Assembly: GCA_020137815.1 (NCBI GenBank)
Contig: CM035352.1
Location: 62,501-126,500, forward strand
DNA from: Hormiphora californensis
Taxonomy: Eukaryota; Ctenophora; Tentaculata; Cydippida; Pleurobrachiidae
Length of the DNA stretch: 64,000 nucleotides
Direction: 5' to 3'
Shown: positions 11,748 to 22,235 of the stretch, piece after piece
Layout: each line of letters begins with the position of its first letter
Numbering within the stretch: position 1 is the first letter of the stretch
Position numbers and translations under genes: made by a program
The notes under the pieces: model-generated
Seen by the model: the letters and a program-made list of their open reading frames with translations, nothing else
Databases searched by the model: none
Told to the model about the DNA's origin: nothing

Positions 11748-12026
11748 GCTGCTGTCAGGGAGCAGGCTAGAGAATATGACAGATTACGCCAACGTGTTCA
11801 AGCGAGCTAATCAACGACTACTGATAACTTTACCCAACGTCGCCCAACGGCGATTACTCAAGTCGAATATAGAAATCTCCGAATCGTCTACAAAGCGGCC
11901 AAGTTTTCACGTGATGAGTTTCTGGAACAGTATTGCACCTCCCTTGATCTCTTAAATTCGCACCTTGACATTGTCAGGAAGCCCAGAGCGTACACCAACA
12001 TGGGTAGGGACGGATGGTGCAGGTGA
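11748..12026 (+). pseudogene. Coding-like fragment captured in the MULE
   Basis: One frame is open for 93 codons except for a single in-frame TAA at 11808. The first part is charged and helix-like (REQAREYDRLRQRVQ). The second part reads like an ordinary soluble protein (EYRNLRIVYKAAKFSRDEFL) and ends at a TGA. I do not recognise the family. It lies in the internal part of a MULE, away from any transposase, and could be a captured host or retroelement fragment of Pack-MULE type. Frame preservation is the only support. Confidence 0.3.
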
Positions 12027-12421
12027 TGTCAGCGTTCCCTAATCCAGCTACCATTTCCCCGAAATTCGCCCGTAGGGCGAACAGGCCTACTAGTTTTAAT
12101 TATGTTATATTAGATTTATTATTATGTAAATCGTTTACGCTGTGCCAACCTTGAGGGGCTGGTTTCACCGTCCGCGGCATCCGTGTTTTATTAACATTTG
12201 ATTTGAACACCTGAATCAACATCGTTTTCCTGAATGCCTGAACCCACCCTAACACACGCGAGACCAGTTTGGAGGTCACCCAGTGGCCCCCACTCCAATC
12301 ATTAAATCGTTTACATTTGTGCTCATTATTCTATTGTGACAAGTGAAACAAGGTTTTACAAAATCAACAAATGTTTCACGCAAAAGCTGCGATCGTCAGG
12401 ATTAACAAGAATTATTGCATT

Positions 12422-12609
12422 AAAAATGTAAACTTGTTTACTCGTTAACCATCCTCTGCTCCTTCATAAAGTTGGATGTTTCATGAGTTTAACGGCTAGA
12501 TACTTTCTCAAGTGTCCGCACAAGAGGAAGTATCTAGCCGTTAAACTCATGAAACATCCAACTTTATGAAGGAGCAGAGGATTGTTAACGAGTAAACAAG
12601 TTTACATTT
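12422..12609. repeat. Hairpin MITE of about 185 bp
   Basis: Arms of about 78 bases pair almost perfectly around CTCAAGTGTCCGCACAAGAG. The arms include CTGCTCCTTCATAAAG, a word that also occurs in the Helitrons near 27023 and 27345. Confidence 0.85.
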
Positions 12610-12611
12610 TT

Positions 12612-12690
12612 CCCTGCCCGGGTGAATGACCGAAGGGCATTCACCCGGGATGATGTTTTTAGCACGCACGTGCTAAAAAGATCATTCAGG
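12612..12690. repeat. Two-hairpin cassette (copy 1)
   Basis: A hairpin CCCGGGTGAATG...CATTCACCCGGG is followed by TTTTTAGCACGCACGTGCTAA. A mirror copy of the same pair is at 58640-58700. Both sit near CTGCTCCTTCAT words, suggesting they are termini of one family. Confidence 0.6.
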
Positions 12691-12723
12691 GTTTAGAAAT
12701 CAGCAGATCGTGGAGTTAACTAA

Positions 12724-12746
12724 ATGTCCGTCCGTCCGTCCGTCCA
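12724..12746. repeat. (TCCG)n microsatellite
   Basis: About five perfect units of GTCC are followed by the unique word CGTTACGCATAGTAAC. Confidence 0.9.
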
Positions 12747-13017
12747 CCGTTACGCATAGTAACAAAGTCTGCTCCTTCATAAAACTATCAGCTCACACTA
12801 TGTTGATGCAACAAAGGAAATGATTAACACGCATTGTGGTGCGCAATTACTCACTCATAACACTTCCTACTTTCACCTGAAATCACTTTGAGTACCCTAC
12901 AGCCGTACCATGACGTGGTAGCAAGTCTTCTAAGCATGAAACTACTATCACACAATAATTGTAAGTGACTGGAGTTAAGATGAGGGTAATATAAAGTTGA
13001 AGCACTTGGTAACCAAC

Positions 13018-13145
13018 TAGGGTCTCCTAAGTAACTGTCTTGGTTATCATAGCAACTGCCTTGGTTACCATAGCAACTGCCTTGGTTACCATAGCAACTG
13101 CTTTGAATACCATAGCAACCACCCTGGATACCATAGCAACTAACA
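13018..13145. repeat. Tandem array of X-box-like units
   Basis: Five units of about 24 bp run head to tail, three of them reading GGTTACCATAGCAACTG or very close. GTTACCATAGCAAC matches the RFX X-box consensus, two half-sites around AT. Whether RFX proteins bind is not known. Confidence 0.75.
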
Positions 13146-13477
13146 TCGTATCAGCCAAAAATGCTCTTTGAGTGCAATATTCATCGGGAAATCCAGTTTT
13201 GAAGCTTAGTCATCAATTTTACACCCATCTGGGGCAGGGAAACACCGCATTATGAATACATTATAATGCAATAATTCTTGTTAATCCTGACGATCGCAGC
13301 TTTTGCGTGAAACATTTGTTGATTTTGTAAAACCTTGTTTCACTTGTCACAATAGTTCAGCTCTCCGCATCCCCGAATCGAGCACTCTACCAGGATACAA
13401 ACTTCTAAATCTAACTAGTGCTCATTGTTCATATTGTGCTCATTCAATATTATATGATTCGATCTCTCACGTGCCTC

Positions 13478-14560
13478 GATTCACCCCCTGGTGACCTACA
13501 AGCCTGTTTACCTACTCTCTGATTGGCCTAATCAGAGACCAGGAGTATGCGATCGGGCGAGTAGGTCATAAGGCCATACAGGTACTCGTTACCTACTACT
13601 GAACTTCATCATAGTTTTGAATGGCAGAAACTAAAACACGTTGTTTCTCAAACAAAAATAAAAAGTTCATTTTACACAATCAGTTTAGATATCCAATATT
13701 TTTACAGTACATAACATTCGCAATCCTTCCATAAAATGAAACACTCGTTTGTAGCCTTTTCTCCAGTTGTACATATACGGTCTTCCTCTTCTTTGGCGGT
13801 AGTGGCTTTCCCGTCAAGATATGCAGAATCATGGTATCCGTTTTAGCATTGAAAGTCCTCAGGATTTCCAACAGCCGCGGTATGGAAGGATGAGCGGAGG
13901 CTGCAGTATTATTTAACGCGTTGTTAGATCCCTCAGAGTAGTTGTTAGTCCTTGGGCTGCCAGAAAGGACTGCAGAGTGGACGTTCCACATGTTGATCGG
14001 GTAGACTGTTGGGTTGTAGATCCATTCCTTCTTCACGTACTCCAGGACAGGTAGAAAGTCAGGTCTTCTTCCTAGGTGATGTTGTAGTTCCATCCACACA
14101 GATGTAACGTCAGTTGCTGGGACGAATGCTAATCCAAAGAGAGAATGAAGAGCCTCCTTGATAGTGGGATCATAGTCATTGGAGCCCTGTCGGTAACCGG
14201 GAACTTTCTGGAATCGGCGGATGAGGCACTGCTTCCAGTGAAATAGACAACCACAAATACAGGCTTCCGGGAAGATCTGGCGGATGGCATTGTGTTCCGC
14301 AACTTCAAAATCAACCACCACTTTTCCAACAGACATTCTCGGGCAAAGATCCTTTATGAACTGAAGGGCTTTGCTGTATGATGCTGTAGATTTCTGATTG
14401 GAGAAAAACACTATGATCAGTGTGATTGGTATGCCACACCTTGGAGTAGGTCACCAGGCTGGTAGGTAATTGCGACTTTTGGTCGCCGTGACCTACTGGT
14501 CCCCTAATTAGGGTTTACATGAGTAGGTCACCAGGCTAGTAGGTCACCAGGGGAGGCACC
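13478..14560 (-). mobile_element. Nested MULE carrying transposase
   Basis: CGTGCCTC flanks both ends (13470-13477 and 14561-14568; a ninth base differs). The ends share CCCCTGGTGACCTAC in inverted orientation, and CACCAGGCTAGTAGGTCACC-type words repeat subterminally. It interrupts the CACGTGCC-rich right terminal repeat of the outer MULE and is therefore younger. Confidence 0.8.
13680..14411 (-). CDS. MULE transposase fragment
   Basis: A 243-residue open frame matches the middle and C-terminal part of the Mutator-like DDE transposase domain. It has DFEVAEHNAIRQIFPEA followed by CGCLFHWKQ, the region around the second catalytic Asp and the conserved Cys/His pair. A later NNYSEGSNN block resembles the NNxxE segment around the final catalytic Glu. 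Full MULE transposases are usually 500-800 residues, and the N-terminal DNA-binding part and first Asp are missing upstream. It lies inside the 1.08-kb nested MULE, so this looks like an internally deleted copy with an intact remaining frame. Whether it is translated is unknown; the ATG is simply the first in frame. Confidence 0.75.
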   Translation of the reverse strand: MFFSNQKSTASYSKALQFIKDLCPRMSVGKVVVDFEVAEHNAIRQIFPEACICGCLFHWKQCLIRRFQKVPGYRQGSNDYDPTIKEALHSLFGLAFVPATDVTSVWMELQHHLGRRPDFLPVLEYVKKEWIYNPTVYPINMWNVHSAVLSGSPRTNNYSEGSNNALNNTAASAHPSIPRLLEILRTFNAKTDTMILHILTGKPLPPKKRKTVYVQLEKRLQTSVSFYGRIANVMYCKNIGYLN

Positions 14561-14774
14561 CGTGCCTCTCACGTGCCACTCACGTGTCACTCACGTCCCT
14601 CTCACTCTCACTAGCTTTGGCTCATAGAACCTAATAAGATCATATTTCTATGAGCCATAGTTGTATGCATCTATATGGCTCATAGAATCTATGAGCCATA
14701 GTTGCATGCATCTATGGCTCATAGATTCTGAGCCATAGTTGCATGAGCCATAGTTGTAGGTCACCGATGCATAG

Positions 14775-15345
14775 TGGGGACCAGGGTCCACGGTGGGGTA
14801 ACAGGTTCAAAGCACACATAAGACCTCACCGTCTTCGTGCTAACGACCCTGTTACGTCACCCTGAATCATCACTCAGTTTGGTCTGTGTGGCTGGTTTGC
14901 TTCATATTATATGTTTATTTCGGCGCAATGCCACTGCCAGCGGCAGTTTTGATTTGATTGATTTATTGACGTTGTTTAGACGGTACGTTCATCGATTTTC
15001 CTTTAGACGTCGTTTAAACGTACTTTTAGAATCCCGTCTGATTTACAGACGGGGTTGTTAAAGTCCGTATCAACTCCTGGTAAAGTTTTCTCAACTTCGA
15101 GACGACACCGTCTAGACACCGTGACGGTACAGTCTAGACACCGTCCAGACGTTGTCTGAGACCCGTCGCAACAACGTCTGATACCGTCTATATCCCGTCT
15201 TTTAATATTTTCAAGTCTCGTTTTTTGCATTCTACGCAGAATCGTCAGATCTTCCAGCCCATAATTGTGGCTAAGCAGGGGCCGAGAAAAAAATATCAAT
15301 AGCACGGGCTAATGTGCACCCTGTGTGTACCCCGTGAATGTTTAG
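14775..15345. other. Unassigned stretch, GTCTAGAC-rich
   Basis: This continues the sequence that the outer MULE interrupted at 9036. Between 15090 and 15200 the words ACCGTCTAGACACCGT and CCGTCTGA recur loosely. Frames of 74 and 100 codons exist on the two strands, but neither resembles a known protein. Confidence 0.4.
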
Positions 15346-15348
15346 GTG

Positions 15349-15410
15349 ACAAAGGTAGCTCTAATAATAAGGCAACCTTTCCGGCCCACTAATTTCAATG
15401 AGTTTTGGTA
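15349..15410. repeat. Family P half-repeat
   Basis: The sequence reads CAAAGGTAGCTC, then GGCAACCTTTCCGGCC, then AATTTCAATGAGTTTTGG, a single-arm copy of the foldback family complete at 26173-26388. Confidence 0.7.
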
Positions 15411-15559
15411 TTTAATACCTACATAACAAACTTGGCATACTTACAAAAGATTTTATGTCAGTTTCAATATCTTCGGCGATTCGGTATAGCTCATCACATT
15501 CGCCTCCACATAACGTACTAGATTCACATGTCATAGTTGCTAGAAAAATGAGTGGCCTC

Positions 15560-15925
15560 AAAAATTGTGAGAGGCCGAGGGACCCAATTCGAGTTGTGAC
15601 AAAGTCCGTTTCAAATGTCGAATTTCGAGTTAACGTCCATTCAAAAAACTAAAGTGATTTGCATTTTCGACATTTTGTTCTAACCAGAAATCGAAAGAAA
15701 TTTCGGACAAAAAGTCAACCTCGAAACGCATTCGAGTTGATTTTTTGTTTATTCGAGTTATCGTCCGTTCGACATTCAGTCCACCTCCCAACTCACCCTA
15801 AATTTAGTGGGGCGGACAGAGAGTCACCAGATTCGGACTATAACTCACATAAATTCGAGATTTTCAAAAGTGAGTTATAGGAATTTTCGAGTTCGAGTTA
15901 TCGTCCGTTCGAGTTTCTGTCCGGT
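15560..15925. repeat. Second GAGTT...GTCC motif field
   Basis: Motifs such as GAGTTAACGTCC, GGACTATAACTCAC and GAGTTATCGTCCG alternate as in 1660-2060. It ends with CGAGTTTCTGTCCGGTACC, close to the word at 3900. No gene is present. Confidence 0.6.
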
Positions 15926-16222
15926 ACCCCGATCCAACGATGTTTTTTTGGTATACGAATTAAAAATACGTTATATGCTGGGGCCACTAACGGTAGTTTA
16001 AAAGGAACGAGAAAAGGGAATATGTTCACATCACCCACCCTCCCACAGATATGACACTGACAATCTAACTCACCAATCTTCATCTCTCTCTCTCTCTCTG
16101 GCATGGGTTTCTCTCATAGTTAGTGATGGTTCGCCATGGGACTAAAAACGTTCAGATTAGGTGGTATAAACAATGTTTATTGTACCCATCTGGGTCGCGA
16201 CTCTCCATCTTACTTATGACAT

Positions 16223-16254
16223 GCGCAATGACGTCACGAGTGACGTCATTGCGC
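16223..16254. repeat. Palindrome with two CRE sites
   Basis: Two 15-base arms (GCGCAATGACGTCAC and its mirror) are separated by GA. Each arm contains TGACGTCA, the full cAMP-response-element consensus. Function is untested. The following AT-rich bases (16255-16680) hold nothing I can name. Confidence 0.7.
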
Positions 16255-16679
16255 GAGACCGACTAACTTTTTTAAACGCCTCTAGCACCCTGAAGACATG
16301 TTCCGATTTCTGATTTGACAAAAATCATCACCGGCAAATCGTCTAAACTTTCAAATACTACATCGCGAATTTTCGCAGCTCATCATTTAAAGCATATAAT
16401 TAAATCGCGTCGGAAGTCAAAAATTTAACGAAAAATTCAGCAAATCGTACGTTTTTCGAGCAAGAACTCCCATTTCTGACCACTGTAGCCAATAAAACTT
16501 TAAAAGCGACTTTGGTATATTGATTAAAAACATATCGTGATACAATGACGTCAAAATTACGATTTTTACAGAAATTTGTCTCGTTTCTCATATTATAACC
16601 CATCATTTTGACAATATTACATCATGGAATAATGTCATACTGAAATTAGAAACCAAAAAGGAATCGATTACCCACTTCT

Positions 16680-16770
16680 CTGGCTACTACAACTCTGGCT
16701 ATTACAACTCTGGCGAGTAGCCACAGTTGTATACAACTCTGGCTACTAGGGGTGCAACTCTGGCTATTAC
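16680..16770. repeat. Short AACTCTGGCTATTAC tandem repeats
   Basis: Four to six imperfect units of about 15 bases occur, partly in inverted orientation (GAGTAGCCACAGTTG). Confidence 0.6.
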
Positions 16771-16887
16771 AAAATCCCGGCTATAGAAGAAATATAACGC
16801 CGTATTGCATGTTAGTCAGGACCACTATTGGTGTGCAGTCGTGCCCACGGAAGGAGTGCTTGGATCATCTTGAAACCGGTTTTAAAG

Positions 16888-18690
16888 TGAGAGTGGACAG
16901 AATCAGAATTGGACAAGTTTTTTGGAGGTTGTAGAGATTCGTTCTATGAGCATTTTGCCGCTCAAAATCGACCCATCCATAACTGAGATATTTTTGTTAC
17001 TCTCGGGGAATTCCTGCTGGATCAATATTTATCAAACAGGACAGAGACAATCCTTGTGTTTTACTAAAAATTCTTCAAATTTTTAATATGCTGAATTGCA
17101 TTGCTCTGCTTCTGTGCATTGGACATGTCAACCTCACTGCTTATATATTCAGAATGTGTTAGTAAAACACGACGATTGTTTCTATTATCCTGTTTTGTAC
17201 ATACCGTAAGTTGGGGTAACTTTGTACCACTTTTTAGCATTCTCCTAAAATAACTCCTTGCCAGAACCACACTCGAAAATTTTTGAACCAAATAATCCCG
17301 TTCCAGACCCAGTACACCAGATATAACTAGTGAAATTTTTGGTCCCGTCTCATTTAATTAGATTAATTAACACGTATTTTAGTGTAAGTGGGGTTTTAGG
17401 GCATGGGGTAACTTTGGAATGAGGGTGGGGTAACTTTGGACACATTTTGCAATGATAAATAAATGAACGTAAAATGTTGAGGTTTTCGATATGAGCGTTT
17501 GTAGAGTTGCCTTAGACCCTCTCTGACTTGTTTAGGACCATATGACCAAGATTCAGCCCAATCCACACCCGTTTTCAACCATCTACTCGCTAAATGTAGT
17601 GAATAAACGAGGATTTGGTTTATTTATTGGAGCTAAATCACAAACAACCGTCCTAAAACACATCAAACTTCAATAATTTGGGGTCCCTCATCCACCCTCT
17701 AGCTTGGTAGGTGGTATTGGCCCCCTAGGCGGCAGTATTAGTTCTTTTTACTGAATTGGACCGCCAGGAAGTGGCCGGACACTTATGGGTACTGGCTAAA
17801 TAAAGGAGTTTTGGTGTCTGTGTTCCTGGATAGAATGTCCACAAGAACTAATAGACTCGCCTAGAGGGTCAATACCATCTACCAAGCTACAGAATGGATG
17901 AGGGACCCCAAATTATTGAAGTTTGATGGGTTTCAGGTCGGATTTCTATGATTTAGCTCGATAAAGTAGAAATAATTCTGTTTTTTACTACCTTTAGAGA
18001 ATAGATCGATGAAAATGGGCATGGATCGGGCTAAATCTTGGTCAGATGGTTCTAAAAAAGTCAGAGAGGGTTTAAGGCAACTCTGCAGACATCAAAAGTT
18101 CAAAACATGTAGTATGGGGTAACTTTGGCACCCCGTCCAAAGTTACCCCAAAATTCAAAATATGGTGGGGTAACATTAGCCACCCCAATTAGTCTCAATT
18201 AAAGTAATTGGTCGGATTTGAAAAATGGTGCCCCGAATTATTTGATCGAAACCCTTCCACTCTATGGAGCAAACTTGATTCGATTATTTGCCCGGTCAGA
18301 TCTATGGTACCCATTTTGATTTGAACATTTTTAGCGATTTTGACATCAACTATGTTTGACCCTAATTAGGAGCTAATTAGCATAGACTTGGAAAAAATAA
18401 TTGTACCGTTAGTTAGACATTTGTGGGTCAGTTACTTGTACACCCGAAAATTTTTCCAAATCTCTCGTTATCTGTTCGTAATTTTGGACTAAAGCCAAAT
18501 TTTGAAAGTGTCCAAAGTTACCCTGCAAAACAAAGTTACCCCAACTTACGGTACTAACTAAACAGGAATTCCCCGATAACAAAAATATCTCAGCGATGGA
18601 TCGGTCGATTTTGAGCGGCAAAAATGCTCATAGAACTAATCTCTACAACCTCCAACAAACTTGTCCAATTCTGATTCCGTCCACTCAGGG
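16888..18690. mobile_element. Foldback element interrupted by element D copy 1
   Basis: The left arm 16888-17030 (with TTGGAGGTTGTAGAGATT and TTTTGCCGCTCAAAATCGAC) is the reverse complement of 18555-18690. The middle is occupied by the TA-flanked element 17204-18551. Confidence 0.75.
17204..18551. mobile_element. Element D copy 1, TA flanked
   Basis: The ends CCGTAAGTTGGGGTAACTTTG and their mirror are flanked by TA on both sides, as in Tc1/mariner-type elements. GGGGTAACTTTGG repeats inside both ends. The interior is a partial palindrome around 17760-17900 (CTAGCTTGGTAGGTGGTATT and its mirror). No transposase is present. Copy 2 is at 33311-35505. Confidence 0.8.
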
Positions 18691-18721
18691 ATACAAGAGG
18701 TGAGTGAAATAGAGTGAGAGA

Positions 18722-18755
18722 AAGGGTGTATGAGAGAGGGAGGGAGGAAGGGAGG

Positions 18756-18829
<74 letters not shown>

Positions 18830-18893
18830 AGAGAGAGAGAGGGGGGGGGGAGAGAAGGATAAATAGAGAGATAGAGAAAGAGAGAGAGAGAGA

Positions 18894-18956
<63 letters not shown>
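18722..18956. repeat. (GA)n microsatellite
   Basis: About 235 bases of GA repeats are interrupted by a G-run and a few AT-containing units. The long Ser/Leu and Arg/Glu frames through it are artefacts of the repeat. Confidence 0.95.
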
Positions 18957-19262
18957 CACAAGAAAAAGTTACCCTCCTGGGTGGGCTACCTTTCTCGCAA
19001 ACTAATTTCAATTAGTTTTTGGATTAATTTTCTTTATCATATGCATTGTGTATATCAATTTTTATCCTTTTTCAAATCAAATCAAATCTTGCTCACAGAA
19101 AAACGTTCCTTGGGCGCTGACCAGCGCTCTAATTTGTCATGTGACACCCCCACTTGAGAAATCATTCCTATACCCGTGCTGAGAAGGGCCATGAAGCTCA
19201 CCATCACTAACTAAATGATGCTTTATGATGCCCACAGTGGGGCAAAATGCTAAAAAAGTTTA

Positions 19263-19400
19263 TATACAGTCGGACCCCGATTTAGTGGCCCCTATTTAGT
19301 GGCACCCCGATTTAGTGGCAGGATTTTTCCCCCCGATATAGGAAATTAACCTTATTTGACCCCGATTTAGTGTAAGTAAGAGGTGCACGAAAACGAAATT
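19263..19400. mobile_element. Single end of a pogo-like element
   Basis: TATACAGTCGGACCCCGATT is followed by repeated CCCCGATTTAGTGGC, the same as the left end at 785. No matching right end was found nearby, so it is truncated or its partner has decayed. Confidence 0.6.
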
Positions 19401-19492
19401 TCTTTTTTTTACACGATTCAAGTTAATACTGCTAGACAACCATATAATATAGTTGTTAACATCGAATTTGGTCTATAAAATCAAACGAAGAT

Positions 19493-19583
19493 CGGTTAGA
19501 GTCTCGCGGCATATTCTGAACCATGTAGCCAGACATTGAGAACAAGTTCGGAGATATGCCGCGAGACTCTAACCGGTTTCTGA
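19493..19583. repeat. Hairpin of about 90 bp
   Basis: GGTTAGAGTCTCGCGGCATA is mirrored at the right end with a short unpaired loop. Bases 19584-20160 are AT-rich and show no gene. Confidence 0.75.
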
Positions 19584-20179
19584 CGGTTGATACAGTTCTC
19601 CAAGAGTCTATAGATGAGGACTGTATGTGTTTCCATGCGCTACTATAAACTTTTTTTGAGCTCAACTCATTAAAAAAGCATACATTTTTAATGTAATAAC
19701 TTTTTTGTCAAAAATCAAAACCAAAAACGGACTTCAACACGATTAAGGATTTCATTGAAGTTACATCATGCCAAATGGCATTCAGAACTACGAAAAGAGA
19801 AATTGGCAGCGGCCATTCAATCGAGGCACTAATTTGACTGCCAAAATCGAAAATGGATGTTGCACATCTATTCAGATGGTCACAGAATCTCCAAAACTTA
19901 GTCTTTTTTCATGCCATTTGTTCATTGTTGCATAGAAAAATTTGAACATTTTCCTATCAACATGCCAATTTTCAGCGAAATCAATTTTTTTCTATTTCCC
20001 GAAAGTATGGCATTTTGCCCCACTGTGACGCCGGCAATATAATAGTAATAGCAAAAGGTGGAAATAAAATGGACCGCCTTTCCCGCCAACTAATTTCCAT
20101 TAGTTTTTGGCTTTAAAATACAAATTAGTTTGTTGATACCGTAAATGTTATAACATATATATTTAGAGTTTCACTTTCA

Positions 20180-20890
20180 TCATCCGGAATCCAAGTCTTT
20201 CGTGAAGTCTACGAAACATCTGAGGGGAAAAATTCTTTTGAGGGAGAAAACGGTGGGGTATAGAATTATAGACCCCGCCGGCTCAAATAGACGCACGGCG
20301 CGCTCAAACAATTTGCACTGGTCTATTGGGCCGTGCACTGCCGTGAGTTTGTGTCTCGATAGACGCACGCCCTCTGACAGATTTGTGTAAAGATCACAAA
20401 GAATCACTGGAAACACGATAAAATGACTTGGTAACTCAAGAGGGAGTGTGTGTACAACCTACAACGCTCTCTGTCTAGATTTGGCGCCCGCCAGTCTGTT
20501 GCAACTGTTGCTCATGACCCACAATTAACTGTAATCTCTCTCTGCATTCCACGCTTTGAAACTGTTACGACGATTGTTACGAGTGTGTAGGAATGTAGAG
20601 ACTAGAGAGGCACTCTGTAGCTTCATTTCTAACTGTTTGACCCGTTTTGTGTGAGCTCTCTCTGTGTCAACCACCTAATTTGTGCTTGTTTTGCTTCTAG
20701 GTGCCCGCCAGCGGGGTCTATAGAACACAACTCCCTCCCTTACGTGCAGATATACCTGTAAACCCCTCGCTGACGCTCGGGATTTACAGGGCTGTAACGC
20801 ACGGGTCCCTTCGGGACCCGTGCATTAGGTACAGCTCAATAGACGCACTGCTCTGCAGTGCGTCTATTGAATAGATGCCCACGCGGGAGG
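20180..20890. repeat. Cluster of strong small hairpins
   Basis: CACGGGTCCCTTCGGGACC near 20802 is a stem with a TTCG loop. AATAGACGCACTGC and its mirror (20838-20870) form a second, and GATAGACGCACG occurs at 20360. GGGTCTATAGA is shared by 20700-20725 and, inverted, by the sequence near 20264. The pattern looks like the two ends of a small transposon. No gene is present. Confidence 0.5.
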
Positions 20891-21420
20891 GAGTTATGTA
20901 CTATTTAAATTAACCCTTCTATCACGTATGTACTTGCCCAAGGCAGTTTTTTCGAAATTGCCAGACACCCCACCTGCACCACCCCCTTTAAACTTTGCGG
21001 TTAGGTGCTGGACCCACCCCAATTTTTGACGTTTAGTCACATAAATTTTGTCAATTAGCACTGAAATTAGGTCTAGTTTGGTGGATTCTCTCCTGAATTT
21101 TAGTCCACAAGGTTGAATAAGCGAAAATTGGGCGGTCGATTTTTCCGTGCAGAATTTTTGAAAAATCGGGTTCGAAATTTTTAAAGCTTCGAGGCAAAAT
21201 TTTCGAAAAAAATGGCGAATTTTAGACATTAATTAATGACATAATTGGCTAAATTTTCTGCAGTTAGGTATGTGTCATGCAGTTGAGTGCTGAGCCCCCC
21301 CCCCCACCCGCGGTGCTCTAGGACTGTAACTCACCTGTACTGGCATTAGGACTGTAACTCACCTGGGCAGTAACTTTATAGGTACTCACGGGGTTCTCCA
21401 TTTTCTAAAAAGCGCAAGGA

Positions 21421-21912
21421 TTACGCAAGGATTACGCAAGGAAAACGCTTTCCGTGCTTGCTTTCGTCGATCTGGACGATCACTCCAGGTCCGCCGATCA
21501 TCCCCGAGGTGGTGTTGATCTCATCATGCATCTTCTCCCGGATAATGTCAAAAAACCTCCTCACGGTTCCCCCGTCCAGGGTAGAGCTAATGGCGGTGCG
21601 GGCGACGGTGGTCCTCTTCGAGTACTCGTGTAGGAGGCTGATGAACTTCCGGAAGGGCATGGGACTCTGCTCCAGGATGCTGTGTTTCCGCACGGACACT
21701 GAAGATCCACAGGGGCATCTCCAGCAGAAGCCGTCGCTGTAGATACTGGCCGAACAGGGCTTTATCTGCATCACCGTCCCGCAGGAGAGGCAGTTCCGGT
21801 TGGTAGGGAGGATCTTCTTTCCGATGAGGTAGAGGCAGCAGTCCGAATCCGAGGAGAGAACTCCAGCGTTGAGCAGGTCTTCATAGCAGAGAGATTGGAT
21901 GGAAGAAGGCAT
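21421..21912 (-). pseudogene. Merlin transposase, N-terminal half
   Basis: The 163-residue frame starts with a region containing CLSCG and CWRCPCG, a zinc-ribbon-like pair of Cys motifs. A helical DNA-binding part (SVRKHSILEQSPMPFRKFI) follows, and then VQIDESKHGKR, the first catalytic Asp motif of the DDE domain of Merlin/IS1595 transposases. Directly after GKR the frame runs into the TTGCGTAATCC repeat and stops. The second Asp and the Glu are therefore missing and the protein cannot be catalytically complete. Merlin transposases are about 270-350 residues. The abrupt junction suggests internal deletion by recombination between the coding region and the subterminal array. Confidence 0.75.
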
Positions 21913-22156
21913 TGTGGTACTGATGGTATGGATTGAACTCCACTACTCTTAAATACTGGTCACATAAGGGACGTCCCAGATCCATGCCACCCAACTTTGA
22001 GGGTGGCATGGCAATAACAAGGCAATAAAAACCAAGACCAAGCCTTGTTTCAAGGGCCTGGCCCAATTAGCAGATATGCGTCATTACAGAGGTGGGACTG
22101 GGTAATACCCAGTGGGTATGGTCATGTGATACATCTATTCCAACCCTTTCTCTCTC

Positions 22157-22161
22157 GTAAT

Positions 22162-22212
<51 letters not shown>
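22157..22212. repeat. (GA)n microsatellite
   Basis: About 28 GA units lie just outside the CTAG end of the Helitron. Confidence 0.95.
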
Positions 22213-22214
<2 letters not shown>

Positions 22215-22235
22215 TACACTCCTGTATATATAATA

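Larger units (their letters stand above)
12331..13355. mobile_element. TIR element in the right arm of the MULE
   Basis: The ends CTATTGTGACAAGTGAAACA and their reverse complement pair for about 90 bp, through GCTGCGATCGTCAGG. GTGCTCATT lies to the left (12319-12327) and again at about 13421, which may be a 9-bp duplication, but the same word is naturally repeated in the target, so the borders are uncertain. Confidence 0.65.
9046..14765. mobile_element. MULE (Mutator-like element) with 9-bp TSD
   Basis: GATGCATAG occurs on both sides (9037-9045 and 14766-14774). The ends are mirror images around ACCTACAACTATGGCTCAT, and the repeat runs on through the CACGTGAG-rich stretch to GTAAACGATTTAC. 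A 9-bp duplication with long terminal repeats is typical of Mutator elements. The right arm is split by the nested MULE 13478-14560 and by the element at about 12331-13355. The left half holds a large foldback and a coding-like fragment. Confidence 0.85.

Noticed and set aside
18590-19011. Ser/Leu and Arg/Glu frames over 90 codons
   Set aside because: Translation of the (GA)n microsatellite. The same applies to frames at 34274-34790, 36671-36996 and 41732-41972.
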